Positions 1-8,453 of a DNA stretch of 64,000 bases are shown one piece after another; within the stretch, counting starts at the first letter, position 1; each line of letters starts with the position of its first letter. The DNA comes from Eubacterium uniforme (GTDB taxonomy: Bacteria; Bacillota; Clostridia; Lachnospirales; Lachnospiraceae), in assembly GCF_900167115.1 (NCBI RefSeq), contig NZ_FUXZ01000013.1:1-64000 (forward strand), in the 5' to 3' direction. Below the pieces are notes generated by a model. That model had not been told where the DNA came from and searched no databases. It saw only the letters and a program-made list of their open reading frames with translations. The position numbers and the translations under genes were made by a program.

Positions 1-1633
1 TACAGTTTTAACTGTAGATTGTTCAGGTAGTATGCTTTTAAAAGATTGGATTGATTCGGGATATAAATACGGACTTATTCCATTGGATGAATATGTCACG
101 ACTCGTGATAAAACATGTAATAGAATTAAGGCTATAACTGGATTTGTTGAAAATATGGGTGATATGGATAAGGCAGCCATAGTATTTTTTAATGATAAGG
201 CATATAAAAAGACAGAAATGACAAATGATAAGGATACCTTGTTAGATGCTATGCAGGAACTTAAAGATGGAGGAAATACAAGTTTCAATAATGCTTTATC
301 TGCATCAATAGAAATATTTAATACAGAAACCTTTAGTGGTAATAACAGAATTATTTTATTATCAGATGGAGAAGCAGCCTATAGTAAAAAGATTCTTGAT
401 TCAGCAAATGCTAAAGGAATAGAAATAGATACAGTTGGATTGGGAGAAGAAGCAGGAGATGAATTATTAAAGGAAATCGCAGAGTATTGTAATGGTGATT
501 TTTATAAGGCATATGAGGCAGAAGAATTGATAAATATATATTCCGTCCTTGGCTTCGGAGATGATTTTGATAAGACGGATAATGATCATGATGGCTTATA
601 TGATGCAGTAGAAGCGGCAGGTATTAGATTACAGAATGGAAGTATTTTGTATGGCTGTGATCCTACGAAATCAGATACAGATGGAGATGGGATAGAAGAT
701 GGAGAAGAAATAAATCCTATGCCTGTATGTAATGATATAACAGAGTATGGAAGTTATGAGGCTGACGATAGAATAAAAGGTTATTATTTTTCAATGAAAT
801 CAAATCCATGTAAAAAAGATACAGATGATGATGGATATGAAGATAAAGTTGAGAGAGATGAGTACAATTCATCTCCGTTATATAGTGATGTTATAAAACA
901 TAGATGGGGAAAAGATTATATAAATATTTTGGAAAAAAATGGTGATACTGAAAAAATATATTTTGGAGGGAATCAAGATTTTTTTGATGATTCGTATGTA
1001 TTAACTCCAGAGTATATTATAAATCGTTATGGCTGTGGATTAATATCTGCATGTGATATTATTCTTTATATGACAATAAAAAATCCAGATAAAGCAAGTA
1101 CTTTTACAAGAATAGCTACAGAGAATTCATCGGGATTAATAATAGATAAGCCTGATTATATGAAATATGTAGAAGAAATGGATAGAAATGTTATTGGAAC
1201 AGTAAGATGGTTAGGTGTTAACGGATTATCTATGCAAAATTGTGTTAATGCATATTTTAAAGCCTACTCTATAGAGTTAAGAGCTAAGTGGGGGGTGACT
1301 TTTTCTAATTTAAAAAAGTCAATAATTAAAATGTTGGATGAAGATATTCCGGTGTGTTTGGCTATAGGAGATTCAAAGAAAAAATTAAAGATGTATATAC
1401 CTAATGATGAAACTATGTTACATTTTCCTTTGCAGTATGATAAATATTTCGAAACTAATAGTCATTATGTTACTGTAACTGGACTTGTAGAAGATAGAAT
1501 TTGCAATAAAACATTTTTACAAATATCAACGTGGGGAGTAAAATGTTATATTGATTTTGATGAATATTGTTCATTTGTTGAAGGGAATGGACTGTTAAAT
1601 ACAACTTTAAGTAATATTTTATATATATATTAG
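1..1633 (+). CDS. Secreted VWA / calcium-repeat / C39-like peptidase protein (5' truncated)
   Basis: The reading frame is open from the first bases, so the true start lies upstream of the window; 543 residues are visible. The visible N-terminus carries a MIDAS motif (Asp-Cys-Ser-Gly-Ser, bases 17-31) and a later LLSDGEA strand, together a von Willebrand factor A domain. Three Asp-rich calcium loops follow (DNDHDG near base 580, DTDGDG near 675, DTDDDG near 820), like thrombospondin type 3 repeats. The C-terminal half has a GCGLISACD segment (about base 1030), SHYVTVTG (about 1460) and ISTWG, a Cys/His layout matching C39-like papain-fold peptidases. Inference: an extracellular adhesion or proteolytic protein. 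No cell-wall anchor is seen at the C-terminus. The three small paralogues directly downstream may be partners. Confidence 0.7.
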   Translation, partial: TVLTVDCSGSMLLKDWIDSGYKYGLIPLDEYVTTRDKTCNRIKAITGFVENMGDMDKAAIVFFNDKAYKKTEMTNDKDTLLDAMQELKDGGNTSFNNALSASIEIFNTETFSGNNRIILLSDGEAAYSKKILDSANAKGIEIDTVGLGEEAGDELLKEIAEYCNGDFYKAYEAEELINIYSVLGFGDDFDKTDNDHDGLYDAVEAAGIRLQNGSILYGCDPTKSDTDGDGIEDGEEINPMPVCNDITEYGSYEADDRIKGYYFSMKSNPCKKDTDDDGYEDKVERDEYNSSPLYSDVIKHRWGKDYINILEKNGDTEKIYFGGNQDFFDDSYVLTPEYIINRYGCGLISACDIILYMTIKNPDKASTFTRIATENSSGLIIDKPDYMKYVEEMDRNVIGTVRWLGVNGLSMQNCVNAYFKAYSIELRAKWGVTFSNLKKSIIKMLDEDIPVCLAIGDSKKKLKMYIPNDETMLHFPLQYDKYFETNSHYVTVTGLVEDRICNKTFLQISTWGVKCYIDFDEYCSFVEGNGLLNTTLSNILYIY

Positions 1634-1647
1634 GATAAGGTGAAAAA

Positions 1648-2244
1648 ATGAGAAAAAAAATAGGATTGTTATTAATTATATTTTTGTTGATTGGATGTTT
1701 TATTTTTAATAGATATAATTCTTTGGAACGTAGGCTTATTTTAGGTAACATTAATCATTTGTTTTATGCTAAAGTAGAACAGGCAAATATAAATAAAAAA
1801 ACAAAAATAATAAATATAGAATTTAAAGAGTATGCTGTAAAAAAAGAAAGGTATAAAATTATTAAAGATATAGAAAATAATTGTATAAAAACAATACAAA
1901 AAAAGAAATCTTACGATGGTTACAAAGTTATACTAAAAGTTATTAAATCGTCATGTATAGAATACGCTGTTACATTTGATGAAAATATGGAGGCGGAATA
2001 TTTGGATATTACGCCTATGAGTAATCGTGATATTGATGCATTTAATAAAATTATACGAAATCATCCAAATGTTAGGGTGATTAGAATTGATAATTATATT
2101 TCTTCGAATAGTGAAGAATGCTGTAAAATAGATAATTATAATGAGTTTGAAAATTTGGAAAAAATACAATTTGTAAAAAAACCAAGTGACGAAATAATAA
2201 AGTATTTAAGAGAACAAGTACCACAATGCGAAATTGAATTTTAA
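1648..2244 (+). CDS. Small membrane-anchored protein, paralogue 1 of 3
   Basis: 198 residues, family not recognised. A hydrophobic N-terminal segment (residues 5-22) is followed by an outward-facing basic domain. The segment contains LIGC, so a lipobox is conceivable, but the two sister genes lack the Cys and a simple membrane anchor is more likely. Shared landmarks with the next two genes are NSLER after the membrane segment, GNINH, and a C-terminal KPSDE...YL(R/K)E...P.C block. RBS AAGGTG precedes the ATG. It starts 14 bases after the VWA gene and is probably co-transcribed with it; an accessory or immunity-like role is only a guess. Confidence 0.6.
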   Translation: MRKKIGLLLIIFLLIGCFIFNRYNSLERRLILGNINHLFYAKVEQANINKKTKIINIEFKEYAVKKERYKIIKDIENNCIKTIQKKKSYDGYKVILKVIKSSCIEYAVTFDENMEAEYLDITPMSNRDIDAFNKIIRNHPNVRVIRIDNYISSNSEECCKIDNYNEFENLEKIQFVKKPSDEIIKYLREQVPQCEIEF

Positions 2245-2282
2245 TTTGTGGAACAGAGTTTTAAATAGCATGGGTGTTTGAT

Positions 2283-2885
2283 ATGAAGAAAAAAATATCA
2301 ATAGTTTTGTTGATAATTTTATCAGTTGTTTTACTAAAAATAATTAGTTATAGTTCCTTAGAACGAAAAATAATTCTAGCAAATATCAATCATTTTGTAG
2401 AAATAGATTTTGGTTCAGTTTATGTGAATGAAAAGGAACATGTGATAGAGGTAACTTTTAAAAGATTAGAAGGAAGAGGAAAAGAGAATAAAATTGTAAA
2501 AAAATTGGTTAATAACAGTTTTAATATTATTTTTAAAAGAGATAAATATAAAGACTATAAAATGAAGTTTAGAATTACAAAAGCTTCGAGACCTGAGTTT
2601 GTTGTTATAAAAGACTCACAAGGACATACAGAGGAAGTATATTTTGCAATTAATAGATATCGAAAACGTATGGCTTTTTCATATATCAGCCAATATTATT
2701 CAGATGTAAAAATATTGCGTTTAGATGATATGTATACCATATACGATGAATATTGCGATGTGAATAATTATAAAAAATTTACAAATTTAGAAAAAGTAAG
2801 TTTTAGTAAAAAACCAAGTGATGAAGTTATTAATTATATAAAAGAAAAATTTCCAAATTGTTTATTGGAGTATGATAATGAATAA
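2283..2885 (+). CDS. Small membrane-anchored protein, paralogue 2 of 3
   Basis: 200 residues from the ATG at 2283 (GGGTG seven bases upstream); a GTG at 2274 in the same frame is less well placed. Same architecture as its neighbours: one N-terminal membrane helix (residues 5-22), then SSLERKI, ANINHF and a C-terminal KKPSDEVINYIKEKFPNC block. The 3' end overlaps the start of the third copy, indicating translational coupling. Function unknown. Confidence 0.6.
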   Translation: MKKKISIVLLIILSVVLLKIISYSSLERKIILANINHFVEIDFGSVYVNEKEHVIEVTFKRLEGRGKENKIVKKLVNNSFNIIFKRDKYKDYKMKFRITKASRPEFVVIKDSQGHTEEVYFAINRYRKRMAFSYISQYYSDVKILRLDDMYTIYDEYCDVNNYKKFTNLEKVSFSKKPSDEVINYIKEKFPNCLLEYDNE

Positions 2886-3480
2886 GAAACGAAAAAGATA
2901 TATCGTTATTTGCATAATAATATTATTACTATTTTCATATTGGATGCTTAGATATAATTCATTAGAAAAGAAAATTATTATAGGAAATATTAATCATTTT
3001 TTTGATGTGGACTTTGATAAAATATATGTGGTGGATGATGATAAAGAAGTATGTATATGTTTTAAACATTTAATTGAAACAAAAGATACACATAAAATTA
3101 TAAAAGATATTGCTAAAAAATGTAAGAAAATAGTATGTGGTAATAAGAATTATGTTGATTATGATGTTTGCGTATACTATACCCATGCACATAGAACTAT
3201 GTTTTCAATAAGAATTAAACCAGATAATGAAGTATACAGTATATATAGTTCGATTAATATAAATAAAAAAGTTGTAATACCATTTTCGACAATTAGTAAA
3301 GATTATCCTGATATAAAAAAATTAGTTCTAGATGATTATTATCCTGAAAGTGAATTGAATGATATAAAGAATTATAAAAATTTTAACGAATTAGAAGTTG
3401 TTGAGTATAGTACAAAACCAAGTGATGAAGTTATTAGGTATTTAAAGGAAAAATTCCCAAATTGTAAAATTGAGTATTAG
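2878..3480 (+). CDS. Small membrane-anchored protein, paralogue 3 of 3
   Basis: 200 residues. The ATG at 2878 has GGAG (2867-2870) at proper spacing; the ATG at 2872 is too close to it. It overlaps the second copy by eight bases. One membrane helix near residues 9-24, then NSLEKKIIIGNINHFF and a C-terminal KPSDEVIRYLKEKFPNC block nearly identical to copy 2. Copies 2 and 3 are closer to each other than to copy 1, which suggests stepwise tandem duplication. Function unknown. Confidence 0.6.
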   Translation: MNKKRKRYIVICIIILLLFSYWMLRYNSLEKKIIIGNINHFFDVDFDKIYVVDDDKEVCICFKHLIETKDTHKIIKDIAKKCKKIVCGNKNYVDYDVCVYYTHAHRTMFSIRIKPDNEVYSIYSSININKKVVIPFSTISKDYPDIKKLVLDDYYPESELNDIKNYKNFNELEVVEYSTKPSDEVIRYLKEKFPNCKIEY

Positions 3481-3563
3481 ATAAATTTGGTATATAAAAA
3501 TGTATTATAACGTACAATAAAGAATATGAATTAGAGTTTAAATGCTTAAGATGTTATATTAAT

Positions 3564-3569
3564 TATAAT
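3564..3569 (+). promoter_or_regulatory. Candidate -10 box upstream of the nitrogenase-like operon
   Basis: A perfect TATAAT lies 75 bases before the chosen start of the first nitrogenase-like gene. No convincing -35 element sits 16-18 bases upstream, so the promoter may be activator-dependent. The predicted transcript would begin upstream of the hairpin at 3591-3618. Confidence 0.4.
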
Positions 3570-3590
3570 GTTTTATGCAATGAACGGGTA

Positions 3591-3620
3591 AACTAGAGGT
3601 ATAAAACCTCTGGTTTTTCT
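3591..3620 (+). terminator. Intrinsic terminator or attenuator in the nitrogenase-like leader
   Basis: AACTAGAGG (3591-3599) pairs with CCTCTGGTT (3607-3615) with one G-U pair and a seven-base loop, followed by a T run. It may end the upstream three-paralogue operon. Because a TATAAT box lies just upstream and the start codon just downstream, it could also be a transcription attenuator of the nitrogenase-like genes. Confidence 0.6.
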
Positions 3621-3644
3621 ATGTTTATTAGAAAGAGGTATGAT

Positions 3645-5099
3645 ATGGCATCTGTTACATATTCAGGTGTGCGTGAAAGCAGACCGGGTAGAATAAATGA
3701 TTTAGGTACAACAGGTAAGGAAGTAGAAGAAAAGTTTAGAAAAGGCTGTTTAAAAAGAGCAGATAGGAGTTTTGCACAGGGACTTCAGTGTCAGCAGATT
3801 AATAGTATGGCAGCTCTAATGTCATTAGAGGATTCTGTTTTTATATCACATTCACCACAAGGTTGTGTTGGATGCTCAATTATGGCTGTTGATATGTACC
3901 GTGTTGGACAGATTCATAGAGGTGTTAAGAATATTAAAAATCCAAGACTTATCGTAACAAATATTGATCAGAAAAGTGTTGTGTTTGGTGGAGAAAGTAA
4001 ACTTCGTGAAGCTGTTAAAAAGGCGGTAGAAAGATATAATCCAAAACTTGCTTTCGTATATGCATCATGTGCATCAGGTATTATTGGTGATGATATAGAT
4101 GCAATTTGTCAGGATTTACAAGGAGAATATCCTGATACATTAATTATTCCAATTCATTGTGAAGGATTTAAGTCAAAGATTTGTGCATCAGGATTTGATG
4201 CAGCATTTATTTCAATTAATAAATATATTTTAAAGAAAGAAAAAGTTGAAAAGCAAAAAGGTCTTGTTAACTTGTTCGCTCCAACAACAATTAGTTATGC
4301 TGACCAAAAAGAAATGGAAAGAATGTTATCTTTACTTGGAGCAGAGGTTAATTATATTCCATTTTATAGTTCACTTGAGAAGATAAAGAAGATTCCTGCA
4401 GCAGAGGCTTCAACATCAATTTGTAAAGTATTTGCTGATGAGTTTATGAAGACTTTATGGGAAGATTATGATATTCCATATTCACATACTGTTATGCCTA
4501 TTGGTATTAGAAATACGGATAAGTGGTATAGAGGAATTGCCAAAGTGATTGGCAAGGAAAAGGAAGTTGAAGAGATTATAAGCAAGGAGCATGAAAGAAT
4601 AGAACCTCTTGTTGCAAGAATAAGAGAAAGACTTCAGGGCAAGAGAGTTTTCATATGTGGCGGAACTGGAAGGTCATTCGCTGCAGCTGCTTTAATTGAT
4701 GACTTTGGTATGGAACTTGTGGGACTTGAAACACCAACATATGATGATGATGCTCAGATTGATATTGAATATCTTAACGGAATTCATAAGGATTTTATTG
4801 TAGATATAGCAAATATGCAACCATTTGAACAGGTTAATTTGGTTAATAAATTAAAACCAGATGCTTTTATCGGTGTGCCTGAATGGGCTGCTAAACTTGG
4901 TGTTCCAACAACTCATGTTCTTGATGGAAAGAGACCAACAATGGGATATGATGGTTTGTTATTCTTAGGTAATAAAATTGCAGACCAGTTAGAAAATCCT
5001 GGATTTAATAAAAAACTTGCTGAACATGTAAAACTTCCTTATAAGGATTCTTGGTATAAGGAAAATGCATTTAAGTATATTACTGAAGGAGGAAACTAA
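3645..5099 (+). CDS. Nitrogenase component 1-like protein, NifD/alpha-type
   Basis: 484 residues from the ATG at 3645 (AAAGAGG six bases upstream). Three Cys in the positions of the alpha-subunit P-cluster ligands are visible: Cys35 (KGC), Cys74 or 77 (PQGCVGC) and Cys142 (SCASGIIGDD). The HCEGFKS segment matches the NifD RCEGF region. Cys260 (STSIC) and His424 (THVLDG...MGYDG) line up with the FeMo-cofactor ligands Cys275 and His442 of Azotobacter NifD, the latter within a 14-residue block of equal spacing. The substrate-side His195 equivalent is absent. NifE-like scaffolds are an alternative. It is paired with the beta-type gene one base downstream; no NifH, NifB or NifEN is in the window, so a reductase must be encoded elsewhere. 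The substrate is unknown; true nitrogen fixation is unlikely from this pair alone. Confidence 0.8.
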   Translation: MASVTYSGVRESRPGRINDLGTTGKEVEEKFRKGCLKRADRSFAQGLQCQQINSMAALMSLEDSVFISHSPQGCVGCSIMAVDMYRVGQIHRGVKNIKNPRLIVTNIDQKSVVFGGESKLREAVKKAVERYNPKLAFVYASCASGIIGDDIDAICQDLQGEYPDTLIIPIHCEGFKSKICASGFDAAFISINKYILKKEKVEKQKGLVNLFAPTTISYADQKEMERMLSLLGAEVNYIPFYSSLEKIKKIPAAEASTSICKVFADEFMKTLWEDYDIPYSHTVMPIGIRNTDKWYRGIAKVIGKEKEVEEIISKEHERIEPLVARIRERLQGKRVFICGGTGRSFAAAALIDDFGMELVGLETPTYDDDAQIDIEYLNGIHKDFIVDIANMQPFEQVNLVNKLKPDAFIGVPEWAAKLGVPTTHVLDGKRPTMGYDGLLFLGNKIADQLENPGFNKKLAEHVKLPYKDSWYKENAFKYITEGGN

Positions 5100-5100
5100 G

Positions 5101-6387
5101 ATGTCAGAAATTATGGAAAATCCTAAGGGTGGATGTGTGCTTGCGGGCATTAATTCTGTACTTGGTGCTATAGATAAGGTTTGTCCTATATTACACTCTG
5201 GACCAGGATGCTGTATGCAAACTACGGCAGCAGATCAAGGTCAGTCAGGACATAAATCTTCATGCTTTGTTAGTAGCGTTTCGATACCATCTAGTAATAT
5301 GCTTGAAAAAGAAGTAGTTTTTGGAGGCGTTAATAAACTTAGAACAACTATTCAAGGTTCTGTTGATATTATAGATGCAGATGCGTATTTTGTATTAACA
5401 GGTTGTACAGCAGGTATAATAGGTGATGATATAGTTAGTGTAACGAATGAATTTGCTCAAAAAGGTATTCCTGTTTATCCTATTGATACTCCGGGATTCG
5501 CTGGAGATAGTAACTTAGGTTATGAAACAGTTTGGAATACATTTATAGATCAGGTTATAGAAGAAGCACCTAAGGATGAAAAGTTGGTAAATATATTCGG
5601 AATTATTCCCTATCATGATCCATTTTGGAGTGGAACATTAGAAGAGATTGACCGAATTCTTTCAAGACTTGGCCTTAAGGTTAATACTTTTTTCACTAAG
5701 GGACAGGGAATTGAAGATATAAAGAAATCTTCAGCAGCAGCACTTAATATCATAATTAACCCATGGCTATTTAAAGGACCTGCTAAAAAGTTTGAACAGA
5801 AATTTGGTGTTAAATCAATTAGATTCCCAGGTTTGCCAGTAGGTGCTACTGATACAACAAGATTCGTAAGAGAAGTAGCAAATGCTCTTAACCTAGATAG
5901 CAAATTAGTTGATGCTGTAATAGCTGATGAAGAAAGATATGTTTATAATTACCTTGCACAGGCTATTGGTGTGGTTAGTTGGAAGAGATTCGCTGTTGTT
6001 GCAGATGCAAATAATGCAGTTGGATTTACAAGATATTTAGCAAATGATTACAGCTTTTCACCAGTACTTGTTATTATTTCTGAACCTATTTTTAGAAAAG
6101 AAGATAAGGAAAGAATTATAAATGAAATCCAGAATTTAGAGTATGCTAAACCACCTAAGGTATTATTTATTACTGATCAATATGAAATAAATAAGGCTAT
6201 TAGGGAAGAAGAGGAAGAGATTACTCTTCTAGTTGGTAGTAGTAATGAAAGAGAAATAGCTCTAGAAAAAGACATACAGTTTATATTAGGCGCATTCCCT
6301 ATGAGTGAAAGACTTATTTTTAATAGAACATACGCAGGATATAGAGGAAGCTTAACATTTACTGAAGATATATATGATAACAATTAA
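5101..6387 (+). CDS. Nitrogenase component 1-like protein, NifK/beta-type
   Basis: 428 residues; ATG at 5101 with GGAGG inside the 3' end of the preceding gene, so translation is coupled. Cys12 (GGC), Cys37/38 (HSGPGCC) and Cys102 (TGCTAGIIGDD) match the three Cys ligands of the beta half of a P-cluster. Residues 200-420 keep the Rossmann-like repeats of the family. No His or Cys pair equivalent to the cofactor ligands of the alpha protein is seen, as expected for a beta subunit. Presumed to form a heterotetramer with the upstream product. It ends just before a strong terminator, so the operon has two genes. Confidence 0.8.
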   Translation: MSEIMENPKGGCVLAGINSVLGAIDKVCPILHSGPGCCMQTTAADQGQSGHKSSCFVSSVSIPSSNMLEKEVVFGGVNKLRTTIQGSVDIIDADAYFVLTGCTAGIIGDDIVSVTNEFAQKGIPVYPIDTPGFAGDSNLGYETVWNTFIDQVIEEAPKDEKLVNIFGIIPYHDPFWSGTLEEIDRILSRLGLKVNTFFTKGQGIEDIKKSSAAALNIIINPWLFKGPAKKFEQKFGVKSIRFPGLPVGATDTTRFVREVANALNLDSKLVDAVIADEERYVYNYLAQAIGVVSWKRFAVVADANNAVGFTRYLANDYSFSPVLVIISEPIFRKEDKERIINEIQNLEYAKPPKVLFITDQYEINKAIREEEEEITLLVGSSNEREIALEKDIQFILGAFPMSERLIFNRTYAGYRGSLTFTEDIYDNN

Positions 6388-6401
6388 TGTATAATAAAGA
6401 T

Positions 6402-6445
6402 AGCAGATTTGAATTGACATTTGCCAATACAAATCTGCTTTTTTG
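6402..6445 (+). terminator. Terminator of the nitrogenase-like operon
   Basis: A perfect 10-bp stem, AGCAGATTTG (6402-6411) with CAAATCTGCT (6430-6439), followed by a T run, 14 bases after the stop codon. Confidence 0.85.
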
Positions 6446-6516
6446 TATGAAAACATAATTATAAATTATAAAATATACCTCTTACATTAAAATATTTACC
6501 TGATACTGAAATTGGG

Positions 6517-6545
6517 TTTACAAATGGATTCATAATAAATATAAT
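6517..6545 (+). promoter_or_regulatory. Sigma-A promoter of the LytTR operon
   Basis: TTTACA (6517-6522), 17-bp spacer, TATAAT (6540-6545), ending 22 bases before the ATG of the LytTR gene. Confidence 0.65.
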
Positions 6546-6567
6546 GATGGCATAAGGAGTTGATGCA

Positions 6568-7020
6568 ATGAAAATAACTATTGAAATTGATGAAAATTGC
6601 ATAGAGGATGAAGTGATAATTCGATGTAGAGAAGTCAATGAATCTATTAGTAAGTTAAATAAGATGATTGCGGATGTATCTAAAAAAGATAGAAAACTGA
6701 CTCTTTATAAACAAGAAAAAGAATTCTACATAGAAGTTTCAGAGATTTTATTCTTTGAATCAGAATCAGATGGTGTTAGGGCCCATACAAAGGATGATGT
6801 TTTTATAGCGAAGTACAAGCTATATGAACTGGAGAATATTCTGCCGAGTGAGTTTTGCAGAATTTCAAAATCCACTATTGTAAATGCAATGAAGATATAT
6901 GCAATTACAAGAAATATTACAGCATCTAGTCTTGTGGAATTCGAGAATACAAATAAAAAAGTTTACGCATCAAGATCATATTACAAAAATTTAAAAGAAA
7001 TCATGAATGAAAAGAGGTAG
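6568..7020 (+). CDS. LytTR-family DNA-binding regulator
   Basis: 150 residues, RBS AAGGAG. Residues 45-145 form a LytTR domain: KEFYIEVSEILFFESESDGV, then YKLYELENILPSEFCRISKSTIVN, then the conserved ASRSYYKNLKEIM end. There is no receiver domain, so this is a stand-alone LytTR protein. In Firmicutes this type commonly pairs with a small membrane protein that modulates it, and the next gene, starting four bases on, is such a protein. Likely autoregulated and responsive to the membrane or envelope state (inference). Confidence 0.85.
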   Translation: MKITIEIDENCIEDEVIIRCREVNESISKLNKMIADVSKKDRKLTLYKQEKEFYIEVSEILFFESESDGVRAHTKDDVFIAKYKLYELENILPSEFCRISKSTIVNAMKIYAITRNITASSLVEFENTNKKVYASRSYYKNLKEIMNEKR

Positions 7021-7024
7021 AAAA

Positions 7025-7732
7025 ATGAAGAATAAATTCTGGGGATTGTTATTTATATTAGCAGCAGTATATATATTATTTGGTTCAACTGAACTATTTG
7101 AAGGAATTGGACTTGGAACTATAATTTTGACAGCAATATTTGCTGGAATGTTAATTAAAGGTTTGATGAATTTAAGTTTTGGTGGAATTTTATTCCCATC
7201 AGCATGCCTTTCAATCATATGGGATAAACAGCTTGGAATTGAAGATTTGACACCATGGCCAGTTTTATTTGCTGCATTACTTGGAACGATTGGACTTAAT
7301 ATGATATTTGGCAAATCAAAAAACCATATTAACATAGATAAAAAAATAATAAAGTTTAATAACGAAAGAACAAATTATGCGACAATAGATAGGGAAAGCG
7401 GACAGTATGTTACAGCAAATGTAAAGTTTGGGGGCCTTGAAAAATATATTGAATCAGAGGATTTAAGAAGAGTGGATTTGACAGCTCATTTTGGTGGAGC
7501 AGAGATTTATTTAAATAATGCAAAAATTCCTAGTGGTGAAGCAATTGTTACACTAGATTGTAAGTGCTCAGGTGTTGAACTTTATGTTCCAAAAGAGTGG
7601 AATGTTATTAATAAAGTCGACGTAACTATGGGCGCTGTTAGCTTAAATGGTAAATCAACAGGTGAAAGTGGCGTAAATCTAATACTTATTGGAAATGCTT
7701 CATTATGTGGCGTGGATATTAAGTATGTGTAG
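7025..7732 (+). CDS. LiaF-like membrane protein
   Basis: 235 residues from the ATG at 7025 (AGAGGT upstream; an ATG at 7007 in frame overlaps the LytTR gene). Four hydrophobic segments fill residues 1-95 (FWGLLFILAAVYILFG, a GTIILTAIFAGMLI segment, GGILFPSACLSIIW and WPVLFAALLGTIGLNMIF). The C-terminal half is a soluble beta-rich domain with GGLEKYI, HFGGAEIYLNNA and CSGVELYVP repeats, typical of the LiaF/YvqF C-terminal fold. Likely the membrane partner of the LytTR regulator. The terminator follows directly. Confidence 0.75.
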   Translation: MKNKFWGLLFILAAVYILFGSTELFEGIGLGTIILTAIFAGMLIKGLMNLSFGGILFPSACLSIIWDKQLGIEDLTPWPVLFAALLGTIGLNMIFGKSKNHINIDKKIIKFNNERTNYATIDRESGQYVTANVKFGGLEKYIESEDLRRVDLTAHFGGAEIYLNNAKIPSGEAIVTLDCKCSGVELYVPKEWNVINKVDVTMGAVSLNGKSTGESGVNLILIGNASLCGVDIKYV

Positions 7733-7739
7733 TTAAAGG

Positions 7740-7764
7740 AGCACTCCGTGAGGGGTGCTTTTTT
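7740..7764 (+). terminator. Terminator after the LytTR/LiaF-like operon
   Basis: AGCACTCC (7740-7747), loop GTGA, GGGGTGCT (7752-7759), then T5. The same eight-base arms with another loop recur at 10187-10206. Confidence 0.8.
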
Positions 7765-7797
7765 GGTGTGGATAGATTTATCAAAAAAGAATGCTAC

Positions 7798-7839
7798 TTG
7801 ATATTTCGTCAGAAAAAGTGTATAATATATCTGACGAAA
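7798..7839 (+). promoter_or_regulatory. Promoter and palindromic operator of the first AbiE pair
   Basis: TTGATA (7798-7803), exactly 17 bp, TATAAT (7821-7826). A perfect 10-bp inverted repeat, TTTCGTCAGA (7804-7813) and TCTGACGAAA (7830-7839), brackets the -10 box and the predicted start site. AbiEi-type antitoxins are known to repress their own promoter through inverted repeats, so this is the likely operator. Confidence 0.75.
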
Positions 7840-7850
7840 GGAGTGGATGT

Positions 7851-8453
7851 ATGAGGGAAAAATATCAAAAAGAAATACAAGAAAAGATAGAAAATTTTGA
7901 TGATGGATATGTATTTTCGACAATTGATTTTGTAGAGATAGCAGGCACAGACCCGACAAATAAGGCATTATCAAGGCTTAATGAACTGGGAGTAATACGT
8001 AGAATAATGCAGGGAGTATATTATAAGCCAGTTTATAGTAAGTTATTGGATGAATATAGTTCTCCTGATATAAGTAAACTTGCAGAAGCTTTGGCTAGAA
8101 AATTTAATTGGACGATAGCTCCAGCAGGAGAAACTGCTTTGAATTATTTGCATATGTCCACACAAGTACCAAATTCATGGTGCTATATAAGCGATGGACC
8201 TTATAGAAAATATGAAATAGAGTTACATGAGATAGAATTTAAACATTGTGCAAATAAAGAAATTTCTGGAAGAAGCTATTTAACTATTTCTATTATCCAA
8301 GCAATAAAGTATATAGGTAAAGGAAAGATACAGAAAGAGGATATAGAGAGGTTGGCTAGCAATTTGTCTGATGGAGATAAAAGTAAAATTCTAGAAGAAG
8401 CCAAAACAACGACTTCATGGATATATCAGACTATTAAGGAGGTTTGTGCATAG
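7851..8453 (+). CDS. AbiEi-type antitoxin (type IV toxin-antitoxin, DUF6088-like)
   Basis: 200 residues from the ATG at 7851 (AAGGAG eight bases upstream); a longer in-frame start at 7791 would lie inside the promoter. The N-terminal winged-helix part (residues 1-55) has FSTIDFVEIAGTDPTNKALSRL and the hallmark GVIRRIMQGVYYKP strand. The C-terminal part has APAGETALNYLHMS, typical of AbiEi/DUF6088 antitoxins. It represses its own operon and counteracts the downstream nucleotidyltransferase without binding it (family knowledge). The stop codon overlaps the toxin start by one base. Confidence 0.8.
   Translation: MREKYQKEIQEKIENFDDGYVFSTIDFVEIAGTDPTNKALSRLNELGVIRRIMQGVYYKPVYSKLLDEYSSPDISKLAEALARKFNWTIAPAGETALNYLHMSTQVPNSWCYISDGPYRKYEIELHEIEFKHCANKEISGRSYLTISIIQAIKYIGKGKIQKEDIERLASNLSDGDKSKILEEAKTTTSWIYQTIKEVCA

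Noticed and set aside
3645-6387. Genuine nitrogenase
   Set aside because: No nifH, nifB or nifEN in the window and the substrate-side His195 equivalent is missing; nitrogenase-like is all that can be supported.
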